A DNA stretch of 64,000 bases. It comes from Spongiimicrobium salis (GTDB taxonomy: Bacteria > Bacteroidota > Bacteroidia > Flavobacteriales > Flavobacteriaceae). The DNA lies in assembly GCF_043678055.1 (NCBI RefSeq), contig NZ_JBHEQA010000001.1, positions 1,054,001-1,118,000 on the forward strand, written 5' to 3'. The notes beneath the pieces were generated by a model. That model searched no databases. It worked only from the letters and a program-made list of their open reading frames with translations, and had not been told where the DNA came from. Both the position numbers and the translations under genes were made by a program. Below, piece by piece: positions 35,612-45,038 of this stretch (within the stretch, counting starts at the first letter, position 1; every line of letters starts with the position of its first letter).

Positions 35612-35759
35612 TGAGGCCCCTCCTTTTTTAGTAGTCAAAAAACATCTTTTCACTTAAAAACCATACTGCTAGATAAAAAATAAGATCCACTCTCTTCCTT
35701 GTTTCGTTCCACGAAGAATATCCTTATCTTTCGTCAATCAACTTTTTTAGACGACACCT

Positions 35760-38700
35760 ATGAAAACTGCCAAACTCCTCCTTATTGGATTCTTGCTATT
35801 TCCTATCCTAACGCAAGCACAAAAGCGTAAAAAAAGAAAAAAAACACCTGCTATTGTCTTAAACGATTCTACGTTTCATGGCCTTAAGTGGCGAAATATA
35901 GGTCCTTTTCGAGGAGGGCGGAGTGTAGCTTCATCTGGTGTTGTGGGTCAACCCATGACCTATTATATGGGAACTACAGGGGGTGGTGTATGGAAGACTA
36001 CCAATGATGGGATCAGTTGGAAAAATGTGTCGGACGGATTTTTTAAAACGGGAACTGTAGGCGCCATTGCCGTAGCAGAAAGCAATCCTAATATTGTTGT
36101 TGTAGGCATGGGGGAACACGCTGCCCGAGGGGTAATGACTTCTATGGGGGATGGCGTGTACAAATCTACCGATGCCGGAAAGACCTGGAAACATATTGGT
36201 CTTGATTATACCCGTCATATTTCAGATGTCATTATCCATCCTACAAATCCGGACATCATTTTCATCGCCGCACAAGGCGCACAATACGGGTCTTCTACGG
36301 ATCGTGGAATTTACCGATCCACCAATGGCGGGGAAAGCTGGGAAAAAGTCTTTTATATCGATGGCATTACGGGAGCATCTTCCCTATCTATGGATATGAA
36401 AAACCCATTGATTCTATATGCCGCCCTATGGCAACATCGGCGTTTCCCTTGGATCATTGAATCGGGAGGGAAATCGTCCGGACTGTATAAATCCACTGAC
36501 GGAGGAAACAGTTGGACAAAAATGAAGGAAGGTTTGCCAAAAATGATGGGAAAAGCGGGAATATCGGTTTCCCGAGCCAATCCAGAGCGGGTCTATGCCG
36601 TTATTGAAGCAGAAGGGAAAAAAGGAGGGGTATACCGATCGGATGATGCGGGTAAAAAATGGCGTCAGGTCAACGGTGATCGCATCAACATTACACGTTC
36701 CTGGTATTATATGGAAATTTTTGCCGATCCCCAGGATGAAAACAAGGTTTATGTACTCAATGCCCCCATGACCCGATCGATTGATGGTGGAAAAAGCTTT
36801 AGCCCTGTCCCTACCCCTCATGGCGATAATCATCACCTTTGGATCAACCCTCAGAATAACCGTAAAATGATCAACTCCAATGATGGCGGGGCCAATATCA
36901 GCAATACTGGCGGAAGCAGTTGGAGCACACAACAGAATCAAAATACCGCGCAATTCTACCGAGTCATTGCCGATAATCGCATGCCCTATCATCTCTATGC
37001 CGGACAACAGGATAACTCTACCCTTGCCATTGCCAGTAGAACCAATGATGGCGGAATAGATTGGAAAGATTGGTATCCCGTTGCAGGGGGAGAAAGTGCT
37101 TTCTTGGCCTTTGACCCCGATAATCCTGAAGTGGTTTATGGAGGTACCTATCAAGGAAATATTAGCAAATGGATCGCCAGTTCCAAGGAAGTAAAGTCCA
37201 TCAAGGAGTATCCAGAACTGGGCTTGGGAAATGCTCCTAAGGATCAAAAATACCGTTACAACTGGAATGCGCCCATTATTAGTTCCCCCCATGACCGCAA
37301 TACCATTTATCATGCTGGAAACGTAGTTTTTAAGACTGTGGACGGAGGCTTAAGCTGGACAACTATTAGTCCGGATCTGACCCGCAACGATGCCAGTAAA
37401 CATGGTAAGGGAGGTGGCCCATTCACCAATGAAGCTGCGGGTGGTGAAAACTACAATACTTTGATGTACCTCACGGAATCCCCTCATGAGCAGGGTGTTC
37501 TCTGGGCCGGCAGTGATGATGGGTTGCTTCACCTCACCAAGGATGGGGGACAAAACTGGACCAATGTCACTCCCCCCAATTTGGAAGAAGGCATCATTAA
37601 CAGCATTGAAGTATCTCCACATGATCCCGCAACGGCCTATATCGTTGTAATGCGCTATAAATTTATGGATTTGGCCCCCTACATTTTTAAGACCACGGAC
37701 TATGGTAAGAGTTGGACGAAAATAGTGAACGGAATTAAAGGTGAGCACACTTTTGTACGTGTGGTACGTGAAGATCCCAAACGAAAGGGATTGTTATATG
37801 CTGGAACAGAAACAGGTCTTTATATCTCTTTGGACGATGGCTTAAACTGGCAGCCTTTTCAGTTGAATCTTCCAGTAGTGCCCATTAATGACCTTACGTT
37901 CCAAGACAATGACCTTATTGCCGCTACAGCAGGCCGCTCCTTTTGGATCTTGGATGATTTGGGAAGTCTACAACAATTGCCCATGACTCCAGAAACTGCC
38001 TTGCGTATTGTAACTCCTAAAGATTCCTATCTATTTTTTGGAGGAAGCAGCACCCGTCCCGTTCCTGGACTGGGACAAAACCCAAAATCAGGAATTACTT
38101 TTGACTACTACCTGCCTCAAGCTGCAGATAGCCTAGACTTGACCTTGGAAGTTTGGCAAGACAAGGTGCTTTTGCGATCCTATTCCAATAAAAAGAAAAA
38201 AGGATTTAAATCTTGGCCTGGAGGTCCTTCAAGACCGGCTTTATTGCCTTCTAAAAAAGGGCACAATAGATTCACTTGGGATTTTAGACGAGAAAACTTG
38301 CCTGCCGTACCCAATGTCTTCGTATTTGGAAGTTATGCCGGTGCAAGGGTCGCCCCAGGGGAATATACCTTAAAATTGAAACTGGAAGATCAGAGCGTCA
38401 GTACCCAAGCTACAGTGCTTCCCAACCCAAATATGCAGGTTTCCCCAGCTGACTTTCAGGAACAACAAACTGCTTTGATTCAAATTGAAAACAGCATCCG
38501 TGACATTCACGAAGCGGTAAATCAAATGCGATCGGCCAAAGACCAATTAAAGGGACATGCCAAACTCTTAAAAGAAAATACGGAAGCAGATTCGCTCTTA
38601 GCTCAGGGCAAGGCATTGTTAAAACGTATCGATGCTTGGGAAAAAACATTGATACAACCGCAACAGAAGACGTTTCAGGATGTTATCAACTATAAGAATC

Positions 38701-38918
38701 AATTGAATTCGGACTTTATGAATTTAAAGGGTTATATAGATACTGCCGATCCCAGATTGACCCAAGGGGCCAAACAACGCCTGAAGGACCTAAGCCAGCA
38801 ATGGAAGGGTTTCAATACGGAGCGCAATGCCATTATTAACGAAGGGATGAGTGCCTATAACGCCCTCTATAAGCGTTTGGGTTTCCCTGCCATCATTATC
38901 AAAGAAACGGAAAAATAA
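35760..38918 (+). CDS. VPS10/BNR-repeat exported protein (sortilin-like propeller)
   Basis: A 1052-residue exported protein. A signal peptide (LLLIGFLLFPILTQAQ) is followed by a run of Asp-box/BNR repeats of the form S-x-D-x-G-x-x-W: STDAGKTWKHIG, STDGGNSWTKMKEG, SDDAGKKWRQVNG, TVDGGLSWTTIS, TKDGGQNWTNV and SLDDGLNWQPF. They build one or two beta-propellers as in sortilin/VPS10 proteins. From about residue 800 the repeats stop and a beta domain plus a long helical region follow (EEQQTALIQIENSIRDIHEA). Such proteins are common in Bacteroidota, often labelled glycosyl hydrolase, though no catalytic residues are identifiable here. It precedes the pentapeptide-repeat gene by 5 bases. Confidence 0.88.
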   Translation: MKTAKLLLIGFLLFPILTQAQKRKKRKKTPAIVLNDSTFHGLKWRNIGPFRGGRSVASSGVVGQPMTYYMGTTGGGVWKTTNDGISWKNVSDGFFKTGTVGAIAVAESNPNIVVVGMGEHAARGVMTSMGDGVYKSTDAGKTWKHIGLDYTRHISDVIIHPTNPDIIFIAAQGAQYGSSTDRGIYRSTNGGESWEKVFYIDGITGASSLSMDMKNPLILYAALWQHRRFPWIIESGGKSSGLYKSTDGGNSWTKMKEGLPKMMGKAGISVSRANPERVYAVIEAEGKKGGVYRSDDAGKKWRQVNGDRINITRSWYYMEIFADPQDENKVYVLNAPMTRSIDGGKSFSPVPTPHGDNHHLWINPQNNRKMINSNDGGANISNTGGSSWSTQQNQNTAQFYRVIADNRMPYHLYAGQQDNSTLAIASRTNDGGIDWKDWYPVAGGESAFLAFDPDNPEVVYGGTYQGNISKWIASSKEVKSIKEYPELGLGNAPKDQKYRYNWNAPIISSPHDRNTIYHAGNVVFKTVDGGLSWTTISPDLTRNDASKHGKGGGPFTNEAAGGENYNTLMYLTESPHEQGVLWAGSDDGLLHLTKDGGQNWTNVTPPNLEEGIINSIEVSPHDPATAYIVVMRYKFMDLAPYIFKTTDYGKSWTKIVNGIKGEHTFVRVVREDPKRKGLLYAGTETGLYISLDDGLNWQPFQLNLPVVPINDLTFQDNDLIAATAGRSFWILDDLGSLQQLPMTPETALRIVTPKDSYLFFGGSSTRPVPGLGQNPKSGITFDYYLPQAADSLDLTLEVWQDKVLLRSYSNKKKKGFKSWPGGPSRPALLPSKKGHNRFTWDFRRENLPAVPNVFVFGSYAGARVAPGEYTLKLKLEDQSVSTQATVLPNPNMQVSPADFQEQQTALIQIENSIRDIHEAVNQMRSAKDQLKGHAKLLKENTEADSLLAQGKALLKRIDAWEKTLIQPQQKTFQDVINYKNQLNSDFMNLKGYIDTADPRLTQGAKQRLKDLSQQWKGFNTERNAIINEGMSAYNALYKRLGFPAIIIKETEK

Positions 38919-38923
38919 CAGGT

Positions 38924-39499
38924 ATGAACCGACCTTTTATTGCCGATAAAACCTTTAAAGGCGTATCCTATACTGCGACCCGATTACCACAGGGCGAATA
39001 CGATTCCTGTGTGTTTGAGGGTTGCGATTTTTCCAATTCATATTTGTCCAATACGCATTTTTTAGATTGTGAATTTATCGATTGTAATTTGAGCAACGCC
39101 AATATTAAATTTACCCTTTTCAAAGAGGTGCTATTCCAAGATTGTAAATTGTTAGGATTAAAATTTTCGGACTGTGATACGACTTTTATGGCATTTCGTT
39201 TTGAGCATTGTAGCTTGGATTTCGCCTCCTTTTATCAGTTGTCCCTACCCAGAACCTTGTTTAAGGACTGCAGTCTTCAAGAAGTGGATTTTGCCGAAGC
39301 AGTCCTTGCGGAAAGTCGTTTTGAAAACTCCAATTTGGCACGGGCCATTTTTGATCGAACCGACCTGATGCAAACCGATTTTAGCACCGCCTACAATATG
39401 ACTATTGACCCGGCACAAAACAAGATAAAAAAAGCTAAATTTTCCAGGGAAGGAGCATTATCCTTATTGGGAACATATGATATTGTTATTGAGGATTGA
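38924..39499 (+). CDS. Pentapeptide-repeat protein
   Basis: A 191-residue cytoplasmic protein made of pentapeptide-type repeats with the pattern A/C/S-x-L/F-x-x: GCDFSNSYLSNTHFLDCEFI, DCNLSNANIKFTLFKEVLF, DCSLQEVDFAEAVLAESRF and NSNLARAIFDRTDLMQTDFS. These make a right-handed quadrilateral beta-helix. Some such proteins mimic DNA and shield gyrase (Qnr-like), others have no known role; this one has the Qnr-like length but that does not prove the function. It starts 5 bases after the VPS10/BNR-like gene. Confidence 0.9.
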   Translation: MNRPFIADKTFKGVSYTATRLPQGEYDSCVFEGCDFSNSYLSNTHFLDCEFIDCNLSNANIKFTLFKEVLFQDCKLLGLKFSDCDTTFMAFRFEHCSLDFASFYQLSLPRTLFKDCSLQEVDFAEAVLAESRFENSNLARAIFDRTDLMQTDFSTAYNMTIDPAQNKIKKAKFSREGALSLLGTYDIVIED

Positions 39500-39607
39500 T
39501 TCATTTTTCGTGCTCCCCATTTTTTTCAGTATCTTACTATCCGAAATATTTCTATAAATAAATCGGATTGCCGAAAGCACGAAGTTTCATGATAAAAAAC
39601 ACTGCTC

Positions 39608-39958
39608 TTGAAGAAAAAATGTGAAGAATGCGGTACTAAAATCAGCGGTAGGATCGACAAAAAATTTTGCTCGGATTACTGCCGCAACGCCTATAACAAT
39701 AAAATCAATAAAGACAGTAAAAATCTTATTCGCAACATCAATAACAGATTGCGGAAAAACTATAGGATATTGGATAGTTTTCCTTTAAAAGAGGGAAAAA
39801 CAAAAACAACCCGAACCCGCTTATTGGATAAAGGTTTCGATTTTGACTTTATCACCAATATATATACCACCAAAAAGGGCACGACCTATTTTTTCGTTTA
39901 TGATTTGGGATACTTGCCCTTGGATAACGATTATTATATGATTGTTAAACGAGAATAA
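39608..39958 (+). CDS. Zinc-ribbon small protein
   Basis: A 116-residue protein starting with TTG at 39608. A zinc ribbon at the N terminus is formed by C5-x2-C8 and C21-x3-C25 (KKCEECGTKISGRIDKKFCS, then DYCRNAYNN), resembling the small zinc-ribbon domains of DUF2116 type. The rest is basic and ends in TTYFFVYDLGYLPLDNDYY. The ATG at 39589 is in another frame, so TTG is the most likely start. Nucleic-acid binding is plausible from the ribbon and basic charge but unproven. Convergent with the CBS-domain gene. Confidence 0.8.
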   Translation: MKKKCEECGTKISGRIDKKFCSDYCRNAYNNKINKDSKNLIRNINNRLRKNYRILDSFPLKEGKTKTTRTRLLDKGFDFDFITNIYTTKKGTTYFFVYDLGYLPLDNDYYMIVKRE

Positions 39959-39968
39959 CGAAAAACAG

Positions 39969-40436
39969 TTATTTTTTCCAATTCTGACCACTCAGTTTTA
40001 GCGCGGCAACAACAATATCCTTGCGACTGATCTGCCCTACCAGTAATCCATCCTTGAGTACGGGCAATCTGCGCCGATTATTCTTATGAAAAACTCCCGC
40101 AGCATCAAAAATACTGATGTTATGTGGGATGGTTTCCACATCTTTGGTCATGTGCGTGGCCACACTCTTATCCAAAATAGGTTGATTGAAATAGCGACTC
40201 TCCGAAATTTCCTTCATGCAATCTGCCTCAGAAATAATACCTACTAAGAATCCATTATCATCCAATACGGGACCTCCGGAAATATTATACTTCGTAAAAA
40301 GTTCCATGACCTCCAAAATGGACTGTTCCGCTTGGAACGTAATCAATTTTTTTGTCATATAGTCCTCCACTAAAATTGGAGCATCGAACTCTTTTTTCAC
40401 GGTCTTGCGTGCGCCTTGAAAGCTCTTGATTCCCAT
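39969..40436 (-). CDS. CBS-domain protein
   Basis: A 155-residue cytoplasmic protein made of two CBS domains: VEDYMTKKLITFQAEQSILE with GGPVLDDNGFLVGIISEADC, and VATHMTKDVETIPHNISIFD with NNRRRLPVLKDGLLVGQISR. Such pairs form a Bateman module that binds adenosine nucleotides (AMP, ATP or S-adenosylmethionine) and senses energy state. The short N-terminal basic segment (IKSFQGARKTVKKEF) precedes the first domain. It is a lone gene, divergent from the M28 peptidase gene with a 126-base gap. Confidence 0.92.
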   Translation of the reverse strand: MGIKSFQGARKTVKKEFDAPILVEDYMTKKLITFQAEQSILEVMELFTKYNISGGPVLDDNGFLVGIISEADCMKEISESRYFNQPILDKSVATHMTKDVETIPHNISIFDAAGVFHKNNRRRLPVLKDGLLVGQISRKDIVVAALKLSGQNWKK

Positions 40437-40562
40437 AGCGTTAGTTTTTAGGTGAATTACTAAAGCTAACCATTTTTTTCGGGTTATGTAAATTTTTTCG
40501 TCAAAATACGCCGTCCCATTAGAATTTCATACTTTTATACAAACCCTGGAATCCAAACAAAA

Positions 40563-42845
40563 ATGAAGCGAATACAAGCACTTATCACACTACTCTTTGT
40601 GATATTGGCCATCTATTGGAGTTTTAATGCAGCCATGCCTTCCTATACTCCTGACGCCTCCATAGCCACCAGTTCTTTCTCTACCGATCGCGCTATGGAA
40701 CATGTCAAAAACATGGCTCAAAAACCGCATGCCGTTGGCTTTCCTGCACATGCCGAAGTACGAAAGTACATTGTCGACGAACTACACAAAATGGGACTGG
40801 AGACTTCTCTCCAGGAAGGATATACCGCAGGAGATTGGGCCAATTTAAGTAGTGCTACCAATATTTTGGCCCGCATTGAGGGATCTGAAGAAGGTAAAGC
40901 TTTGGTTTTGCTGTCCCATTACGATAGTAATCCGCATTCCTCTCTGGGCGCCAGTGATGCCGGAAGTGGTGTCGCTACTATTTTAGAAGGTATCCGAGCC
41001 TTTCTTTCTGAAAAGAAGACCCCTAAAAATGATATTATCATTCTGATTACGGATGCCGAGGAATTGGGACTGAATGGGGCCGATCTTTTTGTAAACCAAC
41101 ATCCTTGGGCCAAGGAAGTAGGGCTTGTTCTCAATTTTGAAGCCAGAGGTAGTGGAGGTCCAGGATATATGCTCATTGAGACCAATAGAGGAAATGGGAA
41201 ATTGATCGAAGAGTTTACCAAGGCAGCTCCCGAGTACCCTGTGGCGAATTCCTTGGCCTACAGCATTTATAAATTGCTTCCCAATGATACTGATCTTACC
41301 GTATTTCGGGAAGACGGGGATATCGAGGGCTTTAACTTCGCCTTTATCGGAGATCATTTTGATTACCACACCGCACAGGACACTTATGACCGACTGGATA
41401 AAAATACCTTGGCACATCAAGGAAGTTATTTGATGCCCTTACTACATTATTTTGCTGATTCAGATCTTGATCATCTAAAAAGCTTGGACGATTACATTTA
41501 TTTCAATGTGCCTTTTTTTAAATTGGTTTCCTATCCTTTTGAATGGATATGGCCGATGTTTGGATTGGCAGTATTTCTCTTTATCGTTCTTTTGATTATT
41601 GGATTTCGCAAGAAAAGCGTAAAATTGGCCGATTTGTCCAAAGGATTTCTGCCCTTGCTACTATCTTTAGGATTAAACGCCATTGTGGGGTATTACAGTT
41701 GGGTGGTATTACGACAGCTATACCCCCAATATCAGGATATGTTGCATGGCTTTACCTATAACGGCTATACCTATATTTTAGCTTTTGCCTTATTTTCCAT
41801 TGGCAGTAGTTTTTGGATCTACCATCGGTTTAAAGGAATAACTACGGCCAATCTTTTGGTAGCTCCGCTAGTACTGTGGCTGATTATCTGTGGTGCTTTA
41901 GGGGCCTATTTGCCCGGAGCCAGTTTCTTTATCGTGCCTGTCTTTGCCTTATTGGCTGCCTTTATGGTGACCATCAATCAGGAAAAGCCCAATCCCTATC
42001 TACTTACGTTCCTGTGTATTCCTGCCCTTTTAATGTTGGCTCCTTTTGTAAAAATGTTCCCGGTTGGATTAGGATTAAAAATGATGGTGGCGGCCACGGC
42101 CTTTTCCACACTCCTTTTCTTCCTCTGTTTACCGCTTTTCGGATACTATAAACACAAATCGCGTTTGGCCTATATTAGTATGCTTTTGTTTGTAGGTTTT
42201 ATGCTATCTGCACATTTCAATGCAGGTTTTACTAAAGAAAATGCCAAACCCACCAGTTTGTTATATGTCTTGGATGTGGATACCAATACGGCCCAATGGG
42301 CCACTTATGAAAACAGTGTATCCCCTTGGACGGAACAATATTTGAAAGTGGACAGGACTGAAGAAGTTGAAAATGCAAAGACCATCAGTAGTAAATACGG
42401 CACTCGATTTACCCATAGGGCTCCCGCTCCCGTAAAAGCAATTCCTATCCCCCACATTGAAAAAACGAGGGACACCATCATTGGCGAAGAACGTATCTTG
42501 AACATCTGTATCACTCCTCAGCGTAGCATCAACAGATTGGAACTCTTTACCAATGCTATTCCTATCGGCAAAGCTAAAGTTAACAGCGTTCCATTGCCTT
42601 CCTATTTTATGGAACAGCGAAATGGCGGTAGGTTGGTTACCTATTATACCGGGTCAGATAATTATACGGAATTGGAAATCCATACGACCAAGGACAGTGT
42701 TTTGGAACTTACCCTATATGAAGCTTCCAATGACCTTTTGAGCAATTCACTCTTTTCCATTCCCGAGCGGCCGGCGGACAACATCCCTATGCCTTTTGTT
42801 TTAAACGATGCTATTTTGCTCACTAAAACCGTACGATTTGAATAA
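40563..42845 (+). CDS. M28 family peptidase with membrane-spanning C-terminal half
   Basis: A 760-residue membrane-bound zinc aminopeptidase-type protein. An N-terminal membrane anchor (LITLLFVILAIYWSF) is followed by the M28 catalytic domain on the outer side: H119 and D121 (LLSHYDSNPHSSLGASDAG, with D132), E166-E167 (ITDAEELGLNGADLF), E193 and a late H269 (FDYHTAQDTYD). From about residue 330 there are roughly eight hydrophobic helices (WPMFGLAVFLFIVLLIIGF and others), then an extracytoplasmic C-terminal domain of about 200 residues. The arrangement resembles the ERMP1/Fxna-like and other large bacterial M28 proteins. Substrate unknown. An SDR gene overlaps its end. Confidence 0.92.
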   Translation: MKRIQALITLLFVILAIYWSFNAAMPSYTPDASIATSSFSTDRAMEHVKNMAQKPHAVGFPAHAEVRKYIVDELHKMGLETSLQEGYTAGDWANLSSATNILARIEGSEEGKALVLLSHYDSNPHSSLGASDAGSGVATILEGIRAFLSEKKTPKNDIIILITDAEELGLNGADLFVNQHPWAKEVGLVLNFEARGSGGPGYMLIETNRGNGKLIEEFTKAAPEYPVANSLAYSIYKLLPNDTDLTVFREDGDIEGFNFAFIGDHFDYHTAQDTYDRLDKNTLAHQGSYLMPLLHYFADSDLDHLKSLDDYIYFNVPFFKLVSYPFEWIWPMFGLAVFLFIVLLIIGFRKKSVKLADLSKGFLPLLLSLGLNAIVGYYSWVVLRQLYPQYQDMLHGFTYNGYTYILAFALFSIGSSFWIYHRFKGITTANLLVAPLVLWLIICGALGAYLPGASFFIVPVFALLAAFMVTINQEKPNPYLLTFLCIPALLMLAPFVKMFPVGLGLKMMVAATAFSTLLFFLCLPLFGYYKHKSRLAYISMLLFVGFMLSAHFNAGFTKENAKPTSLLYVLDVDTNTAQWATYENSVSPWTEQYLKVDRTEEVENAKTISSKYGTRFTHRAPAPVKAIPIPHIEKTRDTIIGEERILNICITPQRSINRLELFTNAIPIGKAKVNSVPLPSYFMEQRNGGRLVTYYTGSDNYTELEIHTTKDSVLELTLYEASNDLLSNSLFSIPERPADNIPMPFVLNDAILLTKTVRFE

Positions 42846-43647
42846 ACATATTGGTGTTATTGGTTGTGGTTGGTTCGGATTGCCCCTAGCCCAAGCTTTG
42901 GTAAAGGAGGGACATTTGGTCCATGGAAGTACCACTTCTACAGCGAAAACGCAGGAATTAAAAAAGCATGGGATTTTTCCTTTTGTGATTTCCCTTTCAG
43001 AAAATGGCATCTCCGGACCTATTCAAGATTTTCTTCAAAGCCTAGAGGTTTTGGTGGTGAATGTTCCCCCGAGATTACGCAGTGGATCTCAAGAGGACTA
43101 TACCAAAAAGATGGAGCTTTTGTTAGAGGCCATTCAATCCAGTACTGTTCGAAAGATTATATTTATAAGCAGCACCTCGGTATATGGCGATATCAATGGA
43201 AAAGTGACCGAATTGACTACTCCTCAACCTGAAACAGCTTCGGGCAAGCAGATGCTTATTTCGGAAAAAATCTTCAGGAATGCGACGGGATTACAAACTA
43301 CCATTGTTCGTTTTGGAGGTCTTATAGGTCCGCATAGGCATCCTATTACACGTTTAGCGGGCAGAAAAGGACTCTCCAATGGCAATGCCCCACTCAATCT
43401 TATTCATTTGGATGATTGTATTGGTATTGTGCAAAGGATTATAGCCGAAGCATATTGGGACGACATCTTTAATGCCGTTTACCCCTATCATCCTTCAAAA
43501 AAAGAATATTATTCGGCTGAAGCACTTAAAAGGGGCCTTAAAGCTCCCGAATATGGGGAAAAAAGCAGCATGGTGGGCAAGTGCATTTCATCGGAAAAGC
43601 TGATAAATGTTAAAAATTATGAATTTGTCACCTCTATTGTAAGATAG
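42838..43647 (+). CDS. NAD-dependent epimerase/dehydratase-like SDR
   Basis: A 269-residue Rossmann-fold protein of the YeeZ/NAD-dependent epimerase class. The nucleotide-binding loop is VIGCGWFGLP, followed by VVNVPPRLRSGSQEDYTKKM, FISSTSVYGDINGKV and RFGGLIGPHRHPITRLAG. Start chosen is TTG 42838, giving the short lead NKHIGVIGCG and overlapping the M28 stop by 8 bases; an ATG at 42808 would add 10 residues and overlap by 38 bases. Several relatives use NAD(P) in sugar or siderophore pathways; substrate unknown. Translational coupling to the peptidase gene is likely. Confidence 0.85.
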   Translation: MNKHIGVIGCGWFGLPLAQALVKEGHLVHGSTTSTAKTQELKKHGIFPFVISLSENGISGPIQDFLQSLEVLVVNVPPRLRSGSQEDYTKKMELLLEAIQSSTVRKIIFISSTSVYGDINGKVTELTTPQPETASGKQMLISEKIFRNATGLQTTIVRFGGLIGPHRHPITRLAGRKGLSNGNAPLNLIHLDDCIGIVQRIIAEAYWDDIFNAVYPYHPSKKEYYSAEALKRGLKAPEYGEKSSMVGKCISSEKLINVKNYEFVTSIVR

Positions 43648-43713
43648 TACACCACACAAAACGATCATTTCACAACAAACCTCTGCTTTTTACGTTAAAA
43701 AAATTGGCTAACC

Positions 43714-43744
43714 TCAAGGAATACGGCATTTCCCTCTAACTTTG
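43714..43744 (+). promoter_or_regulatory. Bacteroidota-type promoter with TTG and TAACTTTG
   Basis: TTG (43714-43716) and TAACTTTG (43737-43744) are 20 bases apart, an almost ideal match to the flavobacterial consensus. The element ends 27 bases before the next ATG. Confidence 0.75.
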
Positions 43745-43771
43745 TAGGGTATTCAAAAAAAAAGAAAAAAA

Positions 43772-44146
43772 ATGAAAAGCTTGAGTTTAAAAAAGAAAAT
43801 TTTAGATGAATTTGAACGATTGATCGCCATGAGTTGTGCCAACTTAAATGGCATTTCCGAATTCAACGATCTACATACGGCCATACTTAAAAAAGCGTAT
43901 AATGCTGCCGAGGTTGCTATTGATTATAGCAGGAATAGAATTGATATGGACATTGTCATGGATGATACGGTCTACGATCAGAAGGCAGTGAATCTTCATC
44001 TTCCGACCTTTAGGGCCAATATGACCTTTAAAAATTTAGGGGAGTTTCTAAAAACCTGCCTGACTACGGACCATGCCAGCCTTGCATTCTATGCCAGTCT
44101 TTTGCAAGCCCGTCAGCGCAAAAAGGCAGATTTGACGCTCGCATAA
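43772..44146 (+). CDS. Conserved-looking small cytoplasmic protein of unknown function
   Basis: A 124-residue protein without signal or membrane segments. The N-terminal 30 residues are amphipathic helix (LSLKKKILDEFERLIAMSCA), the middle is mostly helical with an acidic patch (RNRIDMDIVMDDTVYDQKAV), and the C terminus is basic (SLLQARQRKKADLTLA). I do not recognise the family. An ideal TTG-N20-TAACTTTG promoter precedes it and a perfect 11-bp terminator follows, so it is a complete single-gene transcription unit. Confidence 0.75.
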   Translation: MKSLSLKKKILDEFERLIAMSCANLNGISEFNDLHTAILKKAYNAAEVAIDYSRNRIDMDIVMDDTVYDQKAVNLHLPTFRANMTFKNLGEFLKTCLTTDHASLAFYASLLQARQRKKADLTLA

Positions 44147-44170
44147 GTTTCAATCCATCATAATACGGAG

Positions 44171-44197
44171 AAAAAAGGTGCTTTTGGCACCTTTTTT
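44171..44197 (+). terminator. Intrinsic terminator
   Basis: AAAAAAGGTGC (44171-44181) pairs with GCACCTTTTTT (44187-44197), 11 perfect pairs around a five-base loop ttttg. Confidence 0.92.
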
Positions 44198-44283
44198 GGT
44201 TGATGATAGGGGCCAGACAAGGTTTCGGGCTTTCCTTAATGGAATACTGAAAATATTTTAATAGTTTTAGCCACTAAATAATT

Positions 44284-44991
44284 ATGACGATGAAAAAATT
44301 ACTGCTTGTTTTTGTGTTCACTGGAAGTTTTTTTGCCCATGGACAGACCAAAAGTGAATTACAAAAGCACTATGAAGCCTTTTATAACGAGATGAAATCC
44401 CAATCTGATGTTATTGGAATCATCAATGCCCTTACCCACTTAAATGTGATTTCCCCTTCTAAAGAACGGAAAGATACCTTGGCTTATGTCTATGCCAATA
44501 ACAATCAGCATTTACAGGCTTTGAATACTATAGGTATAGAGAACAATGCCAATGATTCCGATTTGGCCGTAAGAGTCAAAGCGGTTTCTTTAAAGGCATT
44601 GAACCAGCCCAAACGAGCTTTGGAACAGTTTGAGATTTTGAACAAAAGAAATCCTACCGCCTATCTGGCTTACGAATTATCCGATTTAAAAATCCAAACC
44701 AGTGACAATGCTGGCGCCGCCATAAACATTGAATACGGTATTGCTAATGCTACCGATAAAATGACCTATGCTTTCTATGAAAGGCAACAACCTTATGAGG
44801 TTCCTTTGAAAGCTGCTTTTCTACACCTTAAGGGGTTAATGACCTATAATAAAGACAAAACAGATATCGATGGTGCTCTAGCCAGCATTGATGAAGCTTT
44901 AAAAATAGCACCAAACTTCAATTTGGCAAGCCTTACCAAACAAGCTTTGGAATCCCGAAAAGCAGGAACTGCAGAACCTACGAAAGAATAG
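44284..44991 (+). CDS. Exported TPR-like helical protein of unknown function
   Basis: A 235-residue protein with a signal peptide (KKLLLVFVFTGSFFAHGQ). The rest is helical and repeat-like, with TPR-style text: LAYVYANNNQHLQALNTIGI, KALNQPKRALEQFEILNKRN and DIDGALASIDEALKIAPNFN. No catalytic motif is seen. Two ATGs (44284 and 44290) are both possible; the second gives a signal beginning MKKLLL. It is followed by a strong terminator shared with the convergent trehalase gene. Probably periplasmic; role unknown. Confidence 0.75.
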   Translation: MTMKKLLLVFVFTGSFFAHGQTKSELQKHYEAFYNEMKSQSDVIGIINALTHLNVISPSKERKDTLAYVYANNNQHLQALNTIGIENNANDSDLAVRVKAVSLKALNQPKRALEQFEILNKRNPTAYLAYELSDLKIQTSDNAGAAINIEYGIANATDKMTYAFYERQQPYEVPLKAAFLHLKGLMTYNKDKTDIDGALASIDEALKIAPNFNLASLTKQALESRKAGTAEPTKE

Positions 44992-45006
44992 CACAAAATA
45001 CAATTC

Positions 45007-45038
45007 AAAAAAAGCGGGTTTTAAGACCCGCTTTTTTT
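45007..45038. terminator. Bidirectional terminator between convergent genes
   Basis: AAAAAAAGCGGGT (45007-45019) pairs with ACCCGCTTTTTTT (45026-45038), 13 perfect pairs, A- and T-runs on the two sides. It ends both the TPR-like gene and the trehalase gene; the trehalase stop codon touches it. Confidence 0.92.

Noticed and set aside
36426..37313. A 295-codon open frame on the minus strand opposite the VPS10/BNR gene
   Set aside because: It mirrors the repetitive Gly/Asp/Trp codons of the plus-strand gene, has no recognisable domain and no start signal; a shadow.
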